A stretch of DNA of 64,000 nt, from contig NZ_CP141799.1 of the NCBI RefSeq assembly GCF_035621475.1, positions 4,514,501-4,578,500 of the forward strand, written 5' to 3'. Each line of letters opens with the position of its first letter. Position 1 is the stretch's first letter. Both the position numbers and the translations under genes were made by a program. The DNA comes from Pseudomonas paeninsulae. GTDB lineage: Bacteria; Pseudomonadota; Gammaproteobacteria; Pseudomonadales; Pseudomonadaceae. The notes below the pieces were generated by a model. It was not told the origin of the DNA. It saw nothing but the letters and a program-made list of their open reading frames with translations, and did not search any database. Below, one piece after another: positions 48,320 to 57,225 of the stretch.

Positions 48320-49239
48320 GCTCTCAGCCCCAACCACAGGCGCAAGGCCTTGCGCACATAGGTCCCCTTCAACAACACGCACGGATCTTGCTTGAGTGCG
48401 GCGCGGAAATATTCCTTGGCAGCGGCTACATCGCCGGCCAGGTAGGCGCTGCGGAACAATGACAAACTGCGCTGTACATAGAACTCGGGTTTGAGCACTT
48501 GGAAGCGCACGTCCAGCCGCTGCGAGGCGAACACTTCATCGACCAACGCCAGGCCGCCGGCCTTGGCGTGGCTGAACTGGTGGCGCAGGCTGTCGTCGTG
48601 CTTGTGGATCAGCGCCAGCGGCTGCGCCAGCAGGGTACAGGGGTAATTGGCCAAGGCCTGGGCAAACACCGGGATATCCTCGGCACTGCGGAAAGCCTCT
48701 GGATAGTCACCGCGCGTGAACACTTCGCGGTGCATCGCACAGGCACCATTGGAAAGGGCTAGGCGCTTGCCCAGCAGGTACGCCCTCAATCGTTGCAACG
48801 GCTGCTCGGGCAAGGCGGCAGGCACATGTTGCCGGCGCTGCCCATCAGGCGAGATACTGAAATGGCCGCCGATCACCAGGCGCGCCTGCGGTTGCGCAAG
48901 CAGATGCTCGCTCAGTGCAGCCAGAGCACCGGCGACCAACTCATCATCGGCATCGAGAAACAACAGGTAGTCGCCTGTCGTCTCACGGAGACCGACATTG
49001 CGCGCCGAGGCGGCGCCGCCGTTGCTCTTGTGAACGATGCGGAAGCGTCCGGGATGAGCCGCCAGCAGCCCATCGAGCGCCTGCCGGGTGTCGTCCGTCG
49101 AGCCATCGTCGACAACAAGCAGCTCGGCAGATGCCTCAGCCAGCTGCGTCAGCACGGACTCGACCGCACGCGGCAGAACCGCGGCGTAGTTGTACGTAGG
49201 AATGACGACGCTAAGCAGCGGCTTAGCCAACATTTTCAT
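48316..49239 (-). CDS. Family 2 glycosyltransferase (core oligosaccharide)
   Basis: A 307-residue GT-A enzyme with LSVVIPTYNYAAVLPRAVES, LLVVDDGSTDDTRQAL, and LLFLDADDELVAGAL carrying the DXD motif. The C-terminal third has a TPR-like or helical segment (FRSAYLAGDVAAAKEYFRAAL). Its start overlaps the end of the carbamoyltransferase gene by 17 bases; a second in-frame ATG lies two codons later. The two GT2 genes in this operon differ clearly in sequence. Confidence 0.87.
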   Translation of the reverse strand: MKMLAKPLLSVVIPTYNYAAVLPRAVESVLTQLAEASAELLVVDDGSTDDTRQALDGLLAAHPGRFRIVHKSNGGAASARNVGLRETTGDYLLFLDADDELVAGALAALSEHLLAQPQARLVIGGHFSISPDGQRRQHVPAALPEQPLQRLRAYLLGKRLALSNGACAMHREVFTRGDYPEAFRSAEDIPVFAQALANYPCTLLAQPLALIHKHDDSLRHQFSHAKAGGLALVDEVFASQRLDVRFQVLKPEFYVQRSLSLFRSAYLAGDVAAAKEYFRAALKQDPCVLLKGTYVRKALRLWLGLRA

Positions 49240-50980
49240 GCCAATCCATGCCGTCCTTCACCACCAGAATATCTTCCATGATCAGGTACGGCAGGTCCGA
49301 GCCATAGAACATGTTCAGCGCATCGGTCGGCGAGCAGATCATCGGCTCGCCGCGGCGATTGAGCGAGGTGTTCAGCGACACGCCATTGCCGGTGAGTTTT
49401 TCCAGTTCGAGCATCATGTCGTAATAACGCGGGTTGTATTCGCGCTTGAGCACCTGGGCGCGCGAGGTGCCGTCTTCGTGCACCACTTCGCTGACACGGG
49501 TCTTCCACTCGTCGTTGACCTCGAAGGTGAAGGTCATGAACGGCGACGGGTGATCAACCTTGAGCATCTGCGCACCGACCGTATCGAGCATCGACGGGCA
49601 GAAGGGCCGCCAGCGCTCGCGGAACTTGATCTGCTCGTTGATCCGATTGGCCACCCCTGGGATGCTCGGACAGCCGACGATCGAACGGCCGCCAAGGGCG
49701 CGCGGGCCGAACTCCATGCGCCCCTGGAACCAGGCCACCGGGTTGCCGGCGACCATGATCTCGGCGATGCGCTGCGGCATGTTGTCGATCCGCTTGAACA
49801 CAGGCTTGCTCGGGTGCCTGGCGCAAGCGGCGATGACATCTTCGTTGGAGAAGGACGGGCCGAGGTAGACGTGCTCCATCTTCTCCACCGGGACGCCGCG
49901 CTTGTGCGAGATGTAGGCGGCGGCGCCGACCGCAGTGCCGGCATCGCCGGAAGCGGGCTGAACGAACAGCTCCTTGACCTCGTCGCGGGCGATGATCTTC
50001 TGGTTGAGCTTGACGTTCAGCGCGCAGCCGCCGGCGAAGGCGAGCTTGCCGGTTTCCTTGAGGATGTCACCCAGGTAGTAATCCATCATCTGCAGCGCCA
50101 GCTTCTCGAACAGCGCCTGCATGCTGGCGGCATAGTGGATGTAGGGATCGTCGGCAATGTCGCCTTCGCGCTTGGGCCCCAGCCACTCGATCAGCTTGGG
50201 CGAGAAGTAGAAGCCCTTGCCCTTCTCTTTATAACGGCGCAGGCCGATGACGTTGGCGTACTCGGTGTTAATGATCAGCTCACCGTTCTCGAACTTGGCC
50301 AACCGGGAGAAGTCGTACTTGCTGGCGTCGCCGTAGGGCGCCATGCCCATGACCTTGAACTCGCCATCGAGCATCTCGAAACCGAGGAACTCGGTGATCG
50401 CGCCGTACAGGCCACCGAGCGAATCCGGATCGAAGAACTCCTTGATCTTGTGGATCTTGCCGTTCTCGCCGTAGCCGAAGAAGGTGGTGGCGTACTCGCC
50501 CTTGCCGTCGATGCCGAGGATCGCGGTCTTTTCCTTGAACCCGGAGCAGTGATAGGCACTGGAGGCGTGGGCCAGGTGATGCTCGACCGGCTCGATCTTG
50601 ATCTTCTTCGGGTCGAAGCCGAGTTGCTCCAGGCACCAGACGATCTTGTTGCGGTAGCGCTTGTAGCGGCGATTACCCATCAGGATGGCGTCGAGCGCCC
50701 GGTCCGGGGCGTACCAGTAGCGCTTGGCGTACTTCCAGCGGGCTTCGCCGAACAGACTGATCGGGGCGAAGGGAATCGCCACCACATCGACGTCGCTCGG
50801 TTTGATGCCGGCCTGCTCCAGGCAGAACTTGGCCGACTCATAGGGCATGCGGTTCTTCGCGTGTTTGTCGCGCACGAAGCGCTCTTCTTCGGCGGCCGCG
50901 ATCAACTTGCCGTCGATATACAGGGCGGCGGAAGGATCGTGACTGAGAGCGCCGGACAGGCCAAGAATCGTCAGTGCCAC
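49223..50980 (-). CDS. wapO: Carbamoyltransferase (NodU/WapO type) of LPS core
   Basis: A 585-residue carbamoyltransferase. The N-terminal YrdC-like/TsaD-like nucleotide-binding part has ILGLSGALSHDPSAALYIDG and HHLAHASSAYHCSGF with metal-binding histidines; the C-terminal part has FAGGCALNVKLNQ, QGRMEFGPRALGGRSIVGCP and FTFEVNDEWK, typical of NodU. It uses carbamoyl phosphate, and in P. aeruginosa the corresponding gene carbamoylates heptose II of the inner core. It sits between the double kinase gene and the glycosyltransferases in the core operon. Confidence 0.9.
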   Translation of the reverse strand: MALTILGLSGALSHDPSAALYIDGKLIAAAEEERFVRDKHAKNRMPYESAKFCLEQAGIKPSDVDVVAIPFAPISLFGEARWKYAKRYWYAPDRALDAILMGNRRYKRYRNKIVWCLEQLGFDPKKIKIEPVEHHLAHASSAYHCSGFKEKTAILGIDGKGEYATTFFGYGENGKIHKIKEFFDPDSLGGLYGAITEFLGFEMLDGEFKVMGMAPYGDASKYDFSRLAKFENGELIINTEYANVIGLRRYKEKGKGFYFSPKLIEWLGPKREGDIADDPYIHYAASMQALFEKLALQMMDYYLGDILKETGKLAFAGGCALNVKLNQKIIARDEVKELFVQPASGDAGTAVGAAAYISHKRGVPVEKMEHVYLGPSFSNEDVIAACARHPSKPVFKRIDNMPQRIAEIMVAGNPVAWFQGRMEFGPRALGGRSIVGCPSIPGVANRINEQIKFRERWRPFCPSMLDTVGAQMLKVDHPSPFMTFTFEVNDEWKTRVSEVVHEDGTSRAQVLKREYNPRYYDMMLELEKLTGNGVSLNTSLNRRGEPMICSPTDALNMFYGSDLPYLIMEDILVVKDGMDWHENVG

Positions 50981-50991
50981 AGGTGAAACCT

Positions 50992-52458
50992 CTATTCAGG
51001 GCAGGTGCCGGGCACCTGCGGTAAACGTTCGTCAAGCAGCTGGAACAGCCTTGAGTCGGCCGGCCAGTTGCGCAGAAAGCGAGCGCGGTCACGAGCATAG
51101 GCCCGGGCGAAACGCTGCGTGCTCTGGTGTTGCTGCATGGCATCCAGATCGATCAGAGTCCAGCGACCGTTCTGCCAGAGCAGATTGCTGCCCTTGAAAT
51201 CGCCATGGCTAATGCGCTCGCGCAGCAGGGCCGCGAACAGCAGATCCAGTGCCTGGAGTTCGGCCTCGGGCGGCGAAGTGGCGGCGCCCGACGCGTCCAG
51301 GCAGGGTTTGAAGCGCGCGATTATATCCTCACCGGCCGCGTATTCGGTAATCAGATAGGCTCGCCGCCGCAGCCACAGGGTACGCAACTCCAGCAGAGCC
51401 AGAGGCTTGGGCGTGGCGATGCCGAGAAAATCCAGGCGATTGCCTTCGCACCAACTGTGCCAGGCGCGGCTGGGCCGCCAGAAACGCTTGAGCCAGTGAG
51501 CGAAGCCCTTGATGTTGTAGCGCTTGACCACCAGCTGGCGGCCAGCCTGCTCGACCAGCGCCACCGTCGACGTGCCACCCAGCTTGAGCGACTGCCCGCC
51601 AGCGATGGCCGCATCCGGATCGGCCAGCAATGGCGCCAATCTGCTTTCATCCTGACGCCGCACCACCCGCAGGACCGATGCACCGCGGCGCGCGCTGAAC
51701 AGGCTGCAATCGCGGCCGGTCTTGCGCAGGTAGTCGCGCAGGCGCCAGCGGCGAACCTTGCCAACCTCCTTGAGCAATGCCTCCACCGGCAGGGCATGTT
51801 CGCCATTGACCAGCAGGTAATGCACCAGCAGCTCTTCGATATAGGCATCCAGGCTGGCCGGTAACTGGCCGAAGAATATCCCGAGATTTTCCAGCACCTT
51901 GTTGCGCGACAACGGCTGGCCGGGTGATTCGCCACGCACGCCGCCGCCATCGATCACGAACAGGCGGCCGGCATGCCGCAGCAGGTTATCCAGGTGCAGG
52001 TCAGCCTGCCAGAGCCCCTGGCCGTGCAACCGGGCAATCAGTTCCAGGGCCTCGCCAAGTACGGCTTGCTGGCCAGCGGACAGCAGTGGCTGCCCTTCGA
52101 CCGCGCGCCAGGCATCCCCCAGGCTTTGCGCATTATCGAGGTACTCGAACAACAGCCAGCCGCCCTCGCCTTCACGTAGACCATCGGCCAACAGCAGCGG
52201 CGTAGGCAAGCCCTGCCCGGCGAACAGGCGGGCGCCATCCAGCTCACGGCGGAAGGCGCGCGCCGCCTTGTCGCCCACCAGCAGCTTGGCCAGTACCTTG
52301 CGCCCACGCCATTCGGCCACGCCGACATAACGCTGCCCAGGCAGCACGCGTAGCAGTTGTTGCAACCCCAGGGTGGCCGGGCCGGCAGCATCCGCCAGCT
52401 CGATATTCAGCGGCAACTGCGGGCTGCGTCCACTCCGACTCAATTCAGCAAGGGTCAA
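50992..52458 (-). CDS. LPS kinase-like protein with two kinase domains
   Basis: A 488-residue protein made of two kinase-like halves. The first has a Lys in KVLAKLLVG (about 55-62), a catalytic loop LWQADLHLDNLL with D153, and VIDGGG with D170. The second has VVKRYNIKG (K312), SHGDFKGSNLL with D420, and LIDLDAM with D437. Both halves keep the key residues. It probably phosphorylates core heptoses or a related substrate, like the WaaP group. It is coupled to wapQ by a 4-base overlap and precedes the carbamoyltransferase gene. Confidence 0.87.
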   Translation of the reverse strand: MTLAELSRSGRSPQLPLNIELADAAGPATLGLQQLLRVLPGQRYVGVAEWRGRKVLAKLLVGDKAARAFRRELDGARLFAGQGLPTPLLLADGLREGEGGWLLFEYLDNAQSLGDAWRAVEGQPLLSAGQQAVLGEALELIARLHGQGLWQADLHLDNLLRHAGRLFVIDGGGVRGESPGQPLSRNKVLENLGIFFGQLPASLDAYIEELLVHYLLVNGEHALPVEALLKEVGKVRRWRLRDYLRKTGRDCSLFSARRGASVLRVVRRQDESRLAPLLADPDAAIAGGQSLKLGGTSTVALVEQAGRQLVVKRYNIKGFAHWLKRFWRPSRAWHSWCEGNRLDFLGIATPKPLALLELRTLWLRRRAYLITEYAAGEDIIARFKPCLDASGAATSPPEAELQALDLLFAALLRERISHGDFKGSNLLWQNGRWTLIDLDAMQQHQSTQRFARAYARDRARFLRNWPADSRLFQLLDERLPQVPGTCPE

Positions 52459-53201
52459 CGGCGTGCCTCCTTGTTACGCCGGCGGCTACCGAGGCGTTGC
52501 CACCAGTGTTCGACATCAGCGTCCGCCCCCAGATAGGCGGCCAGCAACTGGCGCACTTCGCTCTCGCTCCAGAGACTGGCGCGGCGCAGCAGCGGCTCCA
52601 GATCCTTGATCCGGTCACGCTCGCCGAACAGCAGCGGTCGGGTCTTTTCCAGGTCGATCAATTGCGCACTGAATGCGTCGGCGTTTTGCTTGAGGAAAAT
52701 ATGCTTGGGGTAGAAGCAGCCATGCATCTGCCCGGCGTCATGCAGACGCCGCGCCAGTACGCCGCAACTGCGCAGAATGCTCGTGCGCTCGCCCTCGGCG
52801 CGCTCCTGCCAGCTGTCCAGTAGCGCCTCCAGATCCTGCCAGCCATCCAGGGCGCGGGTCAGCAGAATCGCCCGGCGCTCACCCGCGACCCGGCGTTCGG
52901 CGAAAAACGCCGCCTGCAATGCCGGAATACCCAGCTGCTGGTAGCGCTGGATATTGCGAAACTCACGGGTAAAAGTCGGCTCCCCCTGCGGACAGGTCAG
53001 TCGGCGGGTCAGGTGATTGCTCTGGCGCTTGAGATAGAACGCAGCCTCGCTCAGGTCCAGGCGATAGACACTGCTCCAGCCGCCGCGCTCGGTATTCGGT
53101 TCGTCCACCGCCTCCAGCTTGAGCGCCCAGAGCGCGTCATAATTGGCCAGGCCGTGGCGCTCGAGCAGTTCACGATCCTGCTCAGCGATAAAATCCTTCA
53201 T
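52455..53201 (-). CDS. wapQ: LPS core kinase-like protein (WapQ-type)
   Basis: A 248-residue LPS kinase of the InaA group. The family segments are WSSVYRLDLSEAAFYLKRQ (ATP-side Lys), FTREFRNIQRYQQLGIPAL, ARRLHDAGQMHGCFYPKHIF (catalytic-loop region, where the usual Asp is replaced by Cys-Phe-Tyr residues) and AQLIDLEKTRP (metal-binding Asp). The start at 53201 gives a 4-base overlap with wapP and has GAGG upstream. The role is inferred from position; it may modify heptose or act as a partner. Confidence 0.85.
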   Translation of the reverse strand: MKDFIAEQDRELLERHGLANYDALWALKLEAVDEPNTERGGWSSVYRLDLSEAAFYLKRQSNHLTRRLTCPQGEPTFTREFRNIQRYQQLGIPALQAAFFAERRVAGERRAILLTRALDGWQDLEALLDSWQERAEGERTSILRSCGVLARRLHDAGQMHGCFYPKHIFLKQNADAFSAQLIDLEKTRPLLFGERDRIKDLEPLLRRASLWSESEVRQLLAAYLGADADVEHWWQRLGSRRRNKEARR

Positions 53202-53935
53202 TCGCGGCCCTCGAAATAGCCCACGATCTGCCGCACACGGCGCTTGTCTGCCGCATTCAGGCGCTGTCGACCGCGGTATTGCAGATAAAAACGCAGGCGC
53301 TGGGTGCGCGATAACGTGTATTTGGCCACCTTGTCCAGGCAGGCCAGGTCCTTGACGATGCGATAACGCAACAACGGCCCCCACCAGAAGGCACCCGTCG
53401 GGCAATCGATGAGAAACAGCTCGGACTGATTGTTGACCAGCACGTTGCGCCATTTCAGGTCGTTATGGGTGAAGTGATGGTCATGCAGGGCACGGGTCGC
53501 GGCGGCCAACTGCTGGCTGACCTGCGCTACCCAGGTACGATCGCGCAGACAGGCCGCATCGCGTTGCGCCAACTGCGCCATGTCCTCGGTGTCGACCAGC
53601 TCGCGGGTAATCAGCGCGCCACGCACGAAAGCGCCCGCCTTGCGCTCCAGCCCGTAGGCGACGATGGGGGCCGTGGCGATGCCCCACTTGGCAAAATACT
53701 TGAGGTTCTGCCATTCGGCCTTGACCCGCGGCCGCCCGATAAAGCGGCGCAAACCCTTGCCGGCACCGTGATAGCGTTTGACGTAGTAGCGCACGCCCTC
53801 GCACTCGACGCGAAGCACCTCGGACAGCGGGTCGCGCGTGATGCGCTCGCCTTGCAGGGCGAATACCGTCTCCAGATCGGCAAAGGCAGCCGCCACTCGC
53901 GGCGACGCCTCTTCGCTCAGCCGCCACTTACTCAT
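53198..53935 (-). CDS. wapP: LPS core heptose kinase-like protein (WapP-type)
   Basis: A 245-residue kinase-like protein. It has YYVKRYHGAGKGLRRFIGRP near residues 47-66, FTHNDLKWRNVLVN with the catalytic aspartate (about 160), and LFLIDCPTGA with the metal-binding aspartate. The ATG at 53935 overlaps the waaP stop by 8 bases; a longer frame to 54082 runs antisense-like into waaP and is rejected. It is part of the continuous kinase series waaP-wapP-wapQ-double kinase. Confidence 0.88.
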   Translation of the reverse strand: MSKWRLSEEASPRVAAAFADLETVFALQGERITRDPLSEVLRVECEGVRYYVKRYHGAGKGLRRFIGRPRVKAEWQNLKYFAKWGIATAPIVAYGLERKAGAFVRGALITRELVDTEDMAQLAQRDAACLRDRTWVAQVSQQLAAATRALHDHHFTHNDLKWRNVLVNNQSELFLIDCPTGAFWWGPLLRYRIVKDLACLDKVAKYTLSRTQRLRFYLQYRGRQRLNAADKRRVRQIVGYFEGRE

Positions 53936-54776
53936 GACCGGCACCTGGTGCGTATTTGCGCGCATAGCGGGCCAGTAACTGGTCCGCCTTGCGCTGCAGC
54001 CAGGCCAACAGCCGCGCCTCATCGCGCAGAATCTGCCGCAGCGACAGCGGATTCTGGAGTTGCTGGCCCTGCACGGCAGCAAAATAGCCCTTGAGAAAGC
54101 GCAGTTTGTCGCGCCGGGTCAGGCCGATATTCAGGGCCGAGAAGTACAGCCCGGCCAGGTCCTTGTTACGCCAGCGTAGCGGCAAACTGGCGTGGATCTG
54201 CGCGCGGTGCAGGTCGATCAGTGACAGGCGGAAATCGCTCGCGGTAACCGGCTGGTCGGTGTGCAGCAGGAAGTGGCAGATATAGCAGTCCCGATGATTG
54301 ACTCCGGCGCGGTGCATGCTGCCGGCCATCTTCGCCACTTCGGCGATCAGCGCGCGCTTGAGCGCGGGCGCGGGTGGGCTCTGCGGCCAGTCGAGGCTGA
54401 AGTCTTCCAGGCTGACGGTCGGCGCCAGCTCCTCGGTGACGATAAAGGAATGCTGCCGTGCCGGGTTGCTGCCGCGCTCACCATAGGCCACCGCGGTCAT
54501 GGTCGCCACGCCGGCTTCATGCAAGCGCTGAATCGCCCGCAACTCCTGCCCCGCGCCGAGTACCGGCAGCTTGGCGGTGAGCAGGTTCTTGGCGATCTCG
54601 CGCCAGCCGATGCCGCGATGGATCTTGACGAAATAGCCACGCCCGGCCACTTCAGTGCGCAGGGTGCGGCGGCCCTCTAGCTCGCGGTAAACCTGGCCCT
54701 GCAAGGCCTCCACTTCGGCAAAGGCGTCCTTACCGGCCCACAACGTCTTGAACGGTTCGCTGAGCAGCAACTTCAT
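53928..54776 (-). CDS. waaP: LPS core heptose (I) kinase WaaP
   Basis: A 282-residue LPS inner-core kinase that phosphorylates heptose I, needed in Pseudomonas for membrane stability. Features are YFVKIHRGIGWREIAKNLL (ATP-side lysine), MHRAGVNHRDCYICHFLL with the catalytic aspartate, and RLSLIDLHRAQIH with the metal-binding aspartate. The start overlaps the waaG stop by 4 bases. It is in the order waaG-waaP-wapP-wapQ. Confidence 0.94.
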   Translation of the reverse strand: MKLLLSEPFKTLWAGKDAFAEVEALQGQVYRELEGRRTLRTEVAGRGYFVKIHRGIGWREIAKNLLTAKLPVLGAGQELRAIQRLHEAGVATMTAVAYGERGSNPARQHSFIVTEELAPTVSLEDFSLDWPQSPPAPALKRALIAEVAKMAGSMHRAGVNHRDCYICHFLLHTDQPVTASDFRLSLIDLHRAQIHASLPLRWRNKDLAGLYFSALNIGLTRRDKLRFLKGYFAAVQGQQLQNPLSLRQILRDEARLLAWLQRKADQLLARYARKYAPGAGHE

Positions 54777-55894
54777 GGGCGCTCCGCCAGGATCACATCG
54801 GCAGCCTTCTGCGGCATGGAATAGAGGTCGGCACAGTCTGCATAGGCCAGACCGTTACGCCCCCAGAATGCACGGCGCTGATCGTCGGCCAGCATGTCGG
54901 CTAGGGTGTGATTGAGCCGCTCCTGCGCGAAGGGGCTCGGCAGCACCCGCCCGGCATCCGCGTCGCAAATGTAATGGGCGTAACCGCAGACATCGGTCAC
55001 CAGTACCGGCAGACCGGCGACCAGCGCTTCGAGCAGCACGGTGCCGGTGTTTTCGTTGTAGGCCGGATGGATCAGCAGGTCGGCGCCGAGTAGGAAACGC
55101 GGGATATCGCTGCGGCCCTTGAGGATCTGCACCTGCTCGGAAATCCCCAGGGTCTTGATCTGCAGGAGGAACGCCGTGGGGTCGTCCTGGCCGATGACGA
55201 TCAACCGGGTGCGCTGGCGCAGCTCGCGCGGCAGGGCGGCGACGGCTTTCAGGCTACGATCCAGACCCTTGGTCTTGAACCCGGAACCGATCTGCACCAG
55301 CAACAGCTCGTCATCCGCCAAGCCGAATTCGCGGCGGAACTCGGCGCGAATCTCGGCGGCATTGGCCGGCGCGCGGCGGTCTTGGGCGATGCCCGGCGGC
55401 AGCAGGTGAAAACGCTGCAGCGGGGTGTGGTAATGCTTGATGAACAATGGCTGCTGCACCTCGGAGATCATCAGGATCGAGGTCGCAGATTCCGGCGCGA
55501 ACACCGCCCGCTCGTAGTCGGCGAAATGCTTGTAACGGCCCCACATGCGGTAAATCGGGTTGCGCAGGGTTTGCGCCTTGTCCTCGAAACAACCGTCGGC
55601 AGCGTAATACACATCCAACCCCGGCATCTTGTTGAAGCCGATCACCCGGTCTACCGGGCGCCTGGCCAGGTCAGTCTCGACCCAGGCCGTGAGCTTCTCG
55701 TTGCGTTTATGGTTGAACAGCGCCTTGACCGGCACCACCACCACCTCGAAACCATCAGGCACTTCGCCTTCCCAGATCGGCGTATACACGCGAATCGCAT
55801 GGCCGCGCTGCTGGCACTCCAGGGCAATGCGCAGGAAGTCGCGCTGCAAGCCGCCAAAGGGAAAATATTTGTAGAGGATAAAAGCCAATTGCAT
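54773..55894 (-). CDS. waaG: LPS core glucosyltransferase WaaG-type
   Basis: A 373-residue GT4 enzyme of GT-B fold that adds the first outer-core hexose to heptose II. Typical segments are MQLAFILYKYFPFGGLQRDF at the N-terminus, HKRNEKLTAWVETDLARRPVDRVIGFNKMPGLDVYY, QIGSGFKTKGLDRSLKAVAA and HPAYNENTGTVLLEALVAGLPVL with the EX7E motif. It overlaps waaP by 4 bases at its 3' end and is 61 bases from the waaC stop; that gap contains a short CCCGG palindrome. Confidence 0.94.
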   Translation of the reverse strand: MQLAFILYKYFPFGGLQRDFLRIALECQQRGHAIRVYTPIWEGEVPDGFEVVVVPVKALFNHKRNEKLTAWVETDLARRPVDRVIGFNKMPGLDVYYAADGCFEDKAQTLRNPIYRMWGRYKHFADYERAVFAPESATSILMISEVQQPLFIKHYHTPLQRFHLLPPGIAQDRRAPANAAEIRAEFRREFGLADDELLLVQIGSGFKTKGLDRSLKAVAALPRELRQRTRLIVIGQDDPTAFLLQIKTLGISEQVQILKGRSDIPRFLLGADLLIHPAYNENTGTVLLEALVAGLPVLVTDVCGYAHYICDADAGRVLPSPFAQERLNHTLADMLADDQRRAFWGRNGLAYADCADLYSMPQKAADVILAERP

Positions 55895-55955
55895 CAGGCG
55901 TGCCCTTCAATCGCGTAGCCCGGATGCAACCCGGGAAAAATGTTTGGCACCTGCA

Positions 55956-56957
55956 TCAGACGGCTTCCTCAGCCAGCAACAACGCCTGCAACTCGCTGAC
56001 CACCCGCTCCGGCAACAGCGTCTCGAAACAGGGCGTGTTGCGGTCGCCCGAACCGGCACCCGGGCCCGTGGCGCACAGGTGTATCTGGGAACGGCCATAG
56101 GCACCCACCCGCCCCGGCAAGGTCGGCCCGTAGAGCGAGAGGGTCGGCACATCCAGGGCCGCGGCCAGGTGACCGAGCCCGGTGTCGACCGCCACGCAAG
56201 CGCTGGCACCGGCGATGACCTTGGCCACGCCGGCCAGATTCAATTTTGGCAGCAACGCGGCATTCTCCAGGCCGGCGACGATGCGCTCGGCGCGCGCCTT
56301 CTCGACCTCATTGCCCCACGGCAGACGCACCACCCAGCCGAGCGCGCTCATGCGTTCGGCCAGTTCGCGCCAGCAGGCTTCTGGCCAATGCTTGCTCGGC
56401 CAGGTGGTGCCGTGCAGGAACAGCAGATACGGCTGCTCCACCGCACCGGCCATGCTTGCGCGATTCAGCCCATAGTCGCCAATACCCGCTGGCAGCGGAT
56501 AGCCCAGCGCCTGGGCGAACAACTGACGCACCCGCTCCAGCGCGTGCTGCTCGCGCGGCACGCTGTAACGGCGGTCATAGAAGCGGCTGGCCAGCGGCTC
56601 GCGTGCGGAGTCCGGCGCCAAGCCCGCCACCGGCGCCTTGACGTAACGGCTCAGCCAGGCACTTTTCAGCAAGCCCTGAGCATCGATCACCAGGTCGTAA
56701 CGGGTTTCGCCCAGACGCGCCTTGAAGCGGCGCCACTCGCCGCTTTTCAGGGTCTGCCAGAGGTGCTTGCGCCAGCGACGGATCGCCACGGGGATCACCT
56801 GGGCCACCGCGGGGTGCCAAACGGGAATCTCGGCGAAGCCCTCTTCCACCACCCAGTCGAACTGGATACCGGGTATCGCTCGCGCCGCGTCGGTGAGTGC
56901 CGGCAAGGTATGGATGACATCGCCGAGCGAGGACGTCTTGATCAACAGAACCCGCAC
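55956..56957 (-). CDS. waaC: LPS heptosyltransferase I
   Basis: A 333-residue (from 56957) GT9 enzyme adding the first heptose to Kdo. Family segments are VRVLLIKTSSLGDVIHTLPAL at the start, FDWVVEEGFAEIP, YLLFLHGTTWPSKHWP and ACVAVDTGLGHLAAALDVPTLSLYGPT. The GTG at 56957 matches the usual family beginning; GTG 56972 and ATG 56984 are alternatives, but both lie in the inverted-repeat element between waaF and waaC, so the element may have changed the native start. No strong ribosome site is visible for any of them. Confidence 0.92.
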   Translation of the reverse strand: MRVLLIKTSSLGDVIHTLPALTDAARAIPGIQFDWVVEEGFAEIPVWHPAVAQVIPVAIRRWRKHLWQTLKSGEWRRFKARLGETRYDLVIDAQGLLKSAWLSRYVKAPVAGLAPDSAREPLASRFYDRRYSVPREQHALERVRQLFAQALGYPLPAGIGDYGLNRASMAGAVEQPYLLFLHGTTWPSKHWPEACWRELAERMSALGWVVRLPWGNEVEKARAERIVAGLENAALLPKLNLAGVAKVIAGASACVAVDTGLGHLAAALDVPTLSLYGPTLPGRVGAYGRSQIHLCATGPGAGSGDRNTPCFETLLPERVVSELQALLLAEEAV

Positions 56958-56959
56958 AG

Positions 56960-57225
56960 AGGTCGTGCTCACTGTAAATGACATGCCGCGTTGGCGCTGT
57001 GAGTGCGCCAGGCTAGGCGCGGGACACAGGCGATGGTCATTCCCTCGGCAAGTCCCGCAACAACGCATGGCACACTCACAGCACCAACCCATAGGGCCGC
57101 GCCCCGGAAAGCGCAATCCGGCGTCATTCGTCGTTCATTTGGAGCAACCAAACTTCTCTCCTCATTCCTAGTCTTGCGCTTTCCGGGACAGCGGCGCGGC
57201 GCGTCATTTACAGTGAGCACGACCT
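56960..57225. repeat. Structured 266-bp element with terminal inverted repeats between waaF and waaC
   Basis: The outer arms 56960-56990 and 57195-57225 are 31-bp inverted repeats with 2 mismatches (AGGTCGTGCTCACTGTAAAT...). Inside are two further stems: 56991-57010 with 57068-57087 (18 of 20 pairs, extended by a 7-bp stem at 57019-57025/57052-57058), and a perfect 14-bp stem CCCGGAAAGCGCAA (57103-57116 with 57174-57187). It overlaps the waaF stop codon by 2 bases. No target-site duplication was seen. It looks like a small non-coding mobile or MITE-like element; an 83-codon frame across it is not believed. Confidence 0.8.

Noticed and set aside
49190..50986. Plus-strand open frame (598 codons) opposite the carbamoyltransferase gene
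   Set aside because: It is antisense to a gene with clear family motifs and lacks a ribosome site and any fold; a shadow frame.
53198..54082. Longer wapP start at 54082
   Set aside because: The extra 49 residues overlap waaP in another frame and look like shadow sequence; ATG at 53935 gives the normal 245-residue protein.
56969..57220. An 83-codon minus-strand frame spanning the waaF-waaC element
   Set aside because: The sequence is dominated by inverted repeats, so the frame is probably incidental; no protein features or ribosome site.
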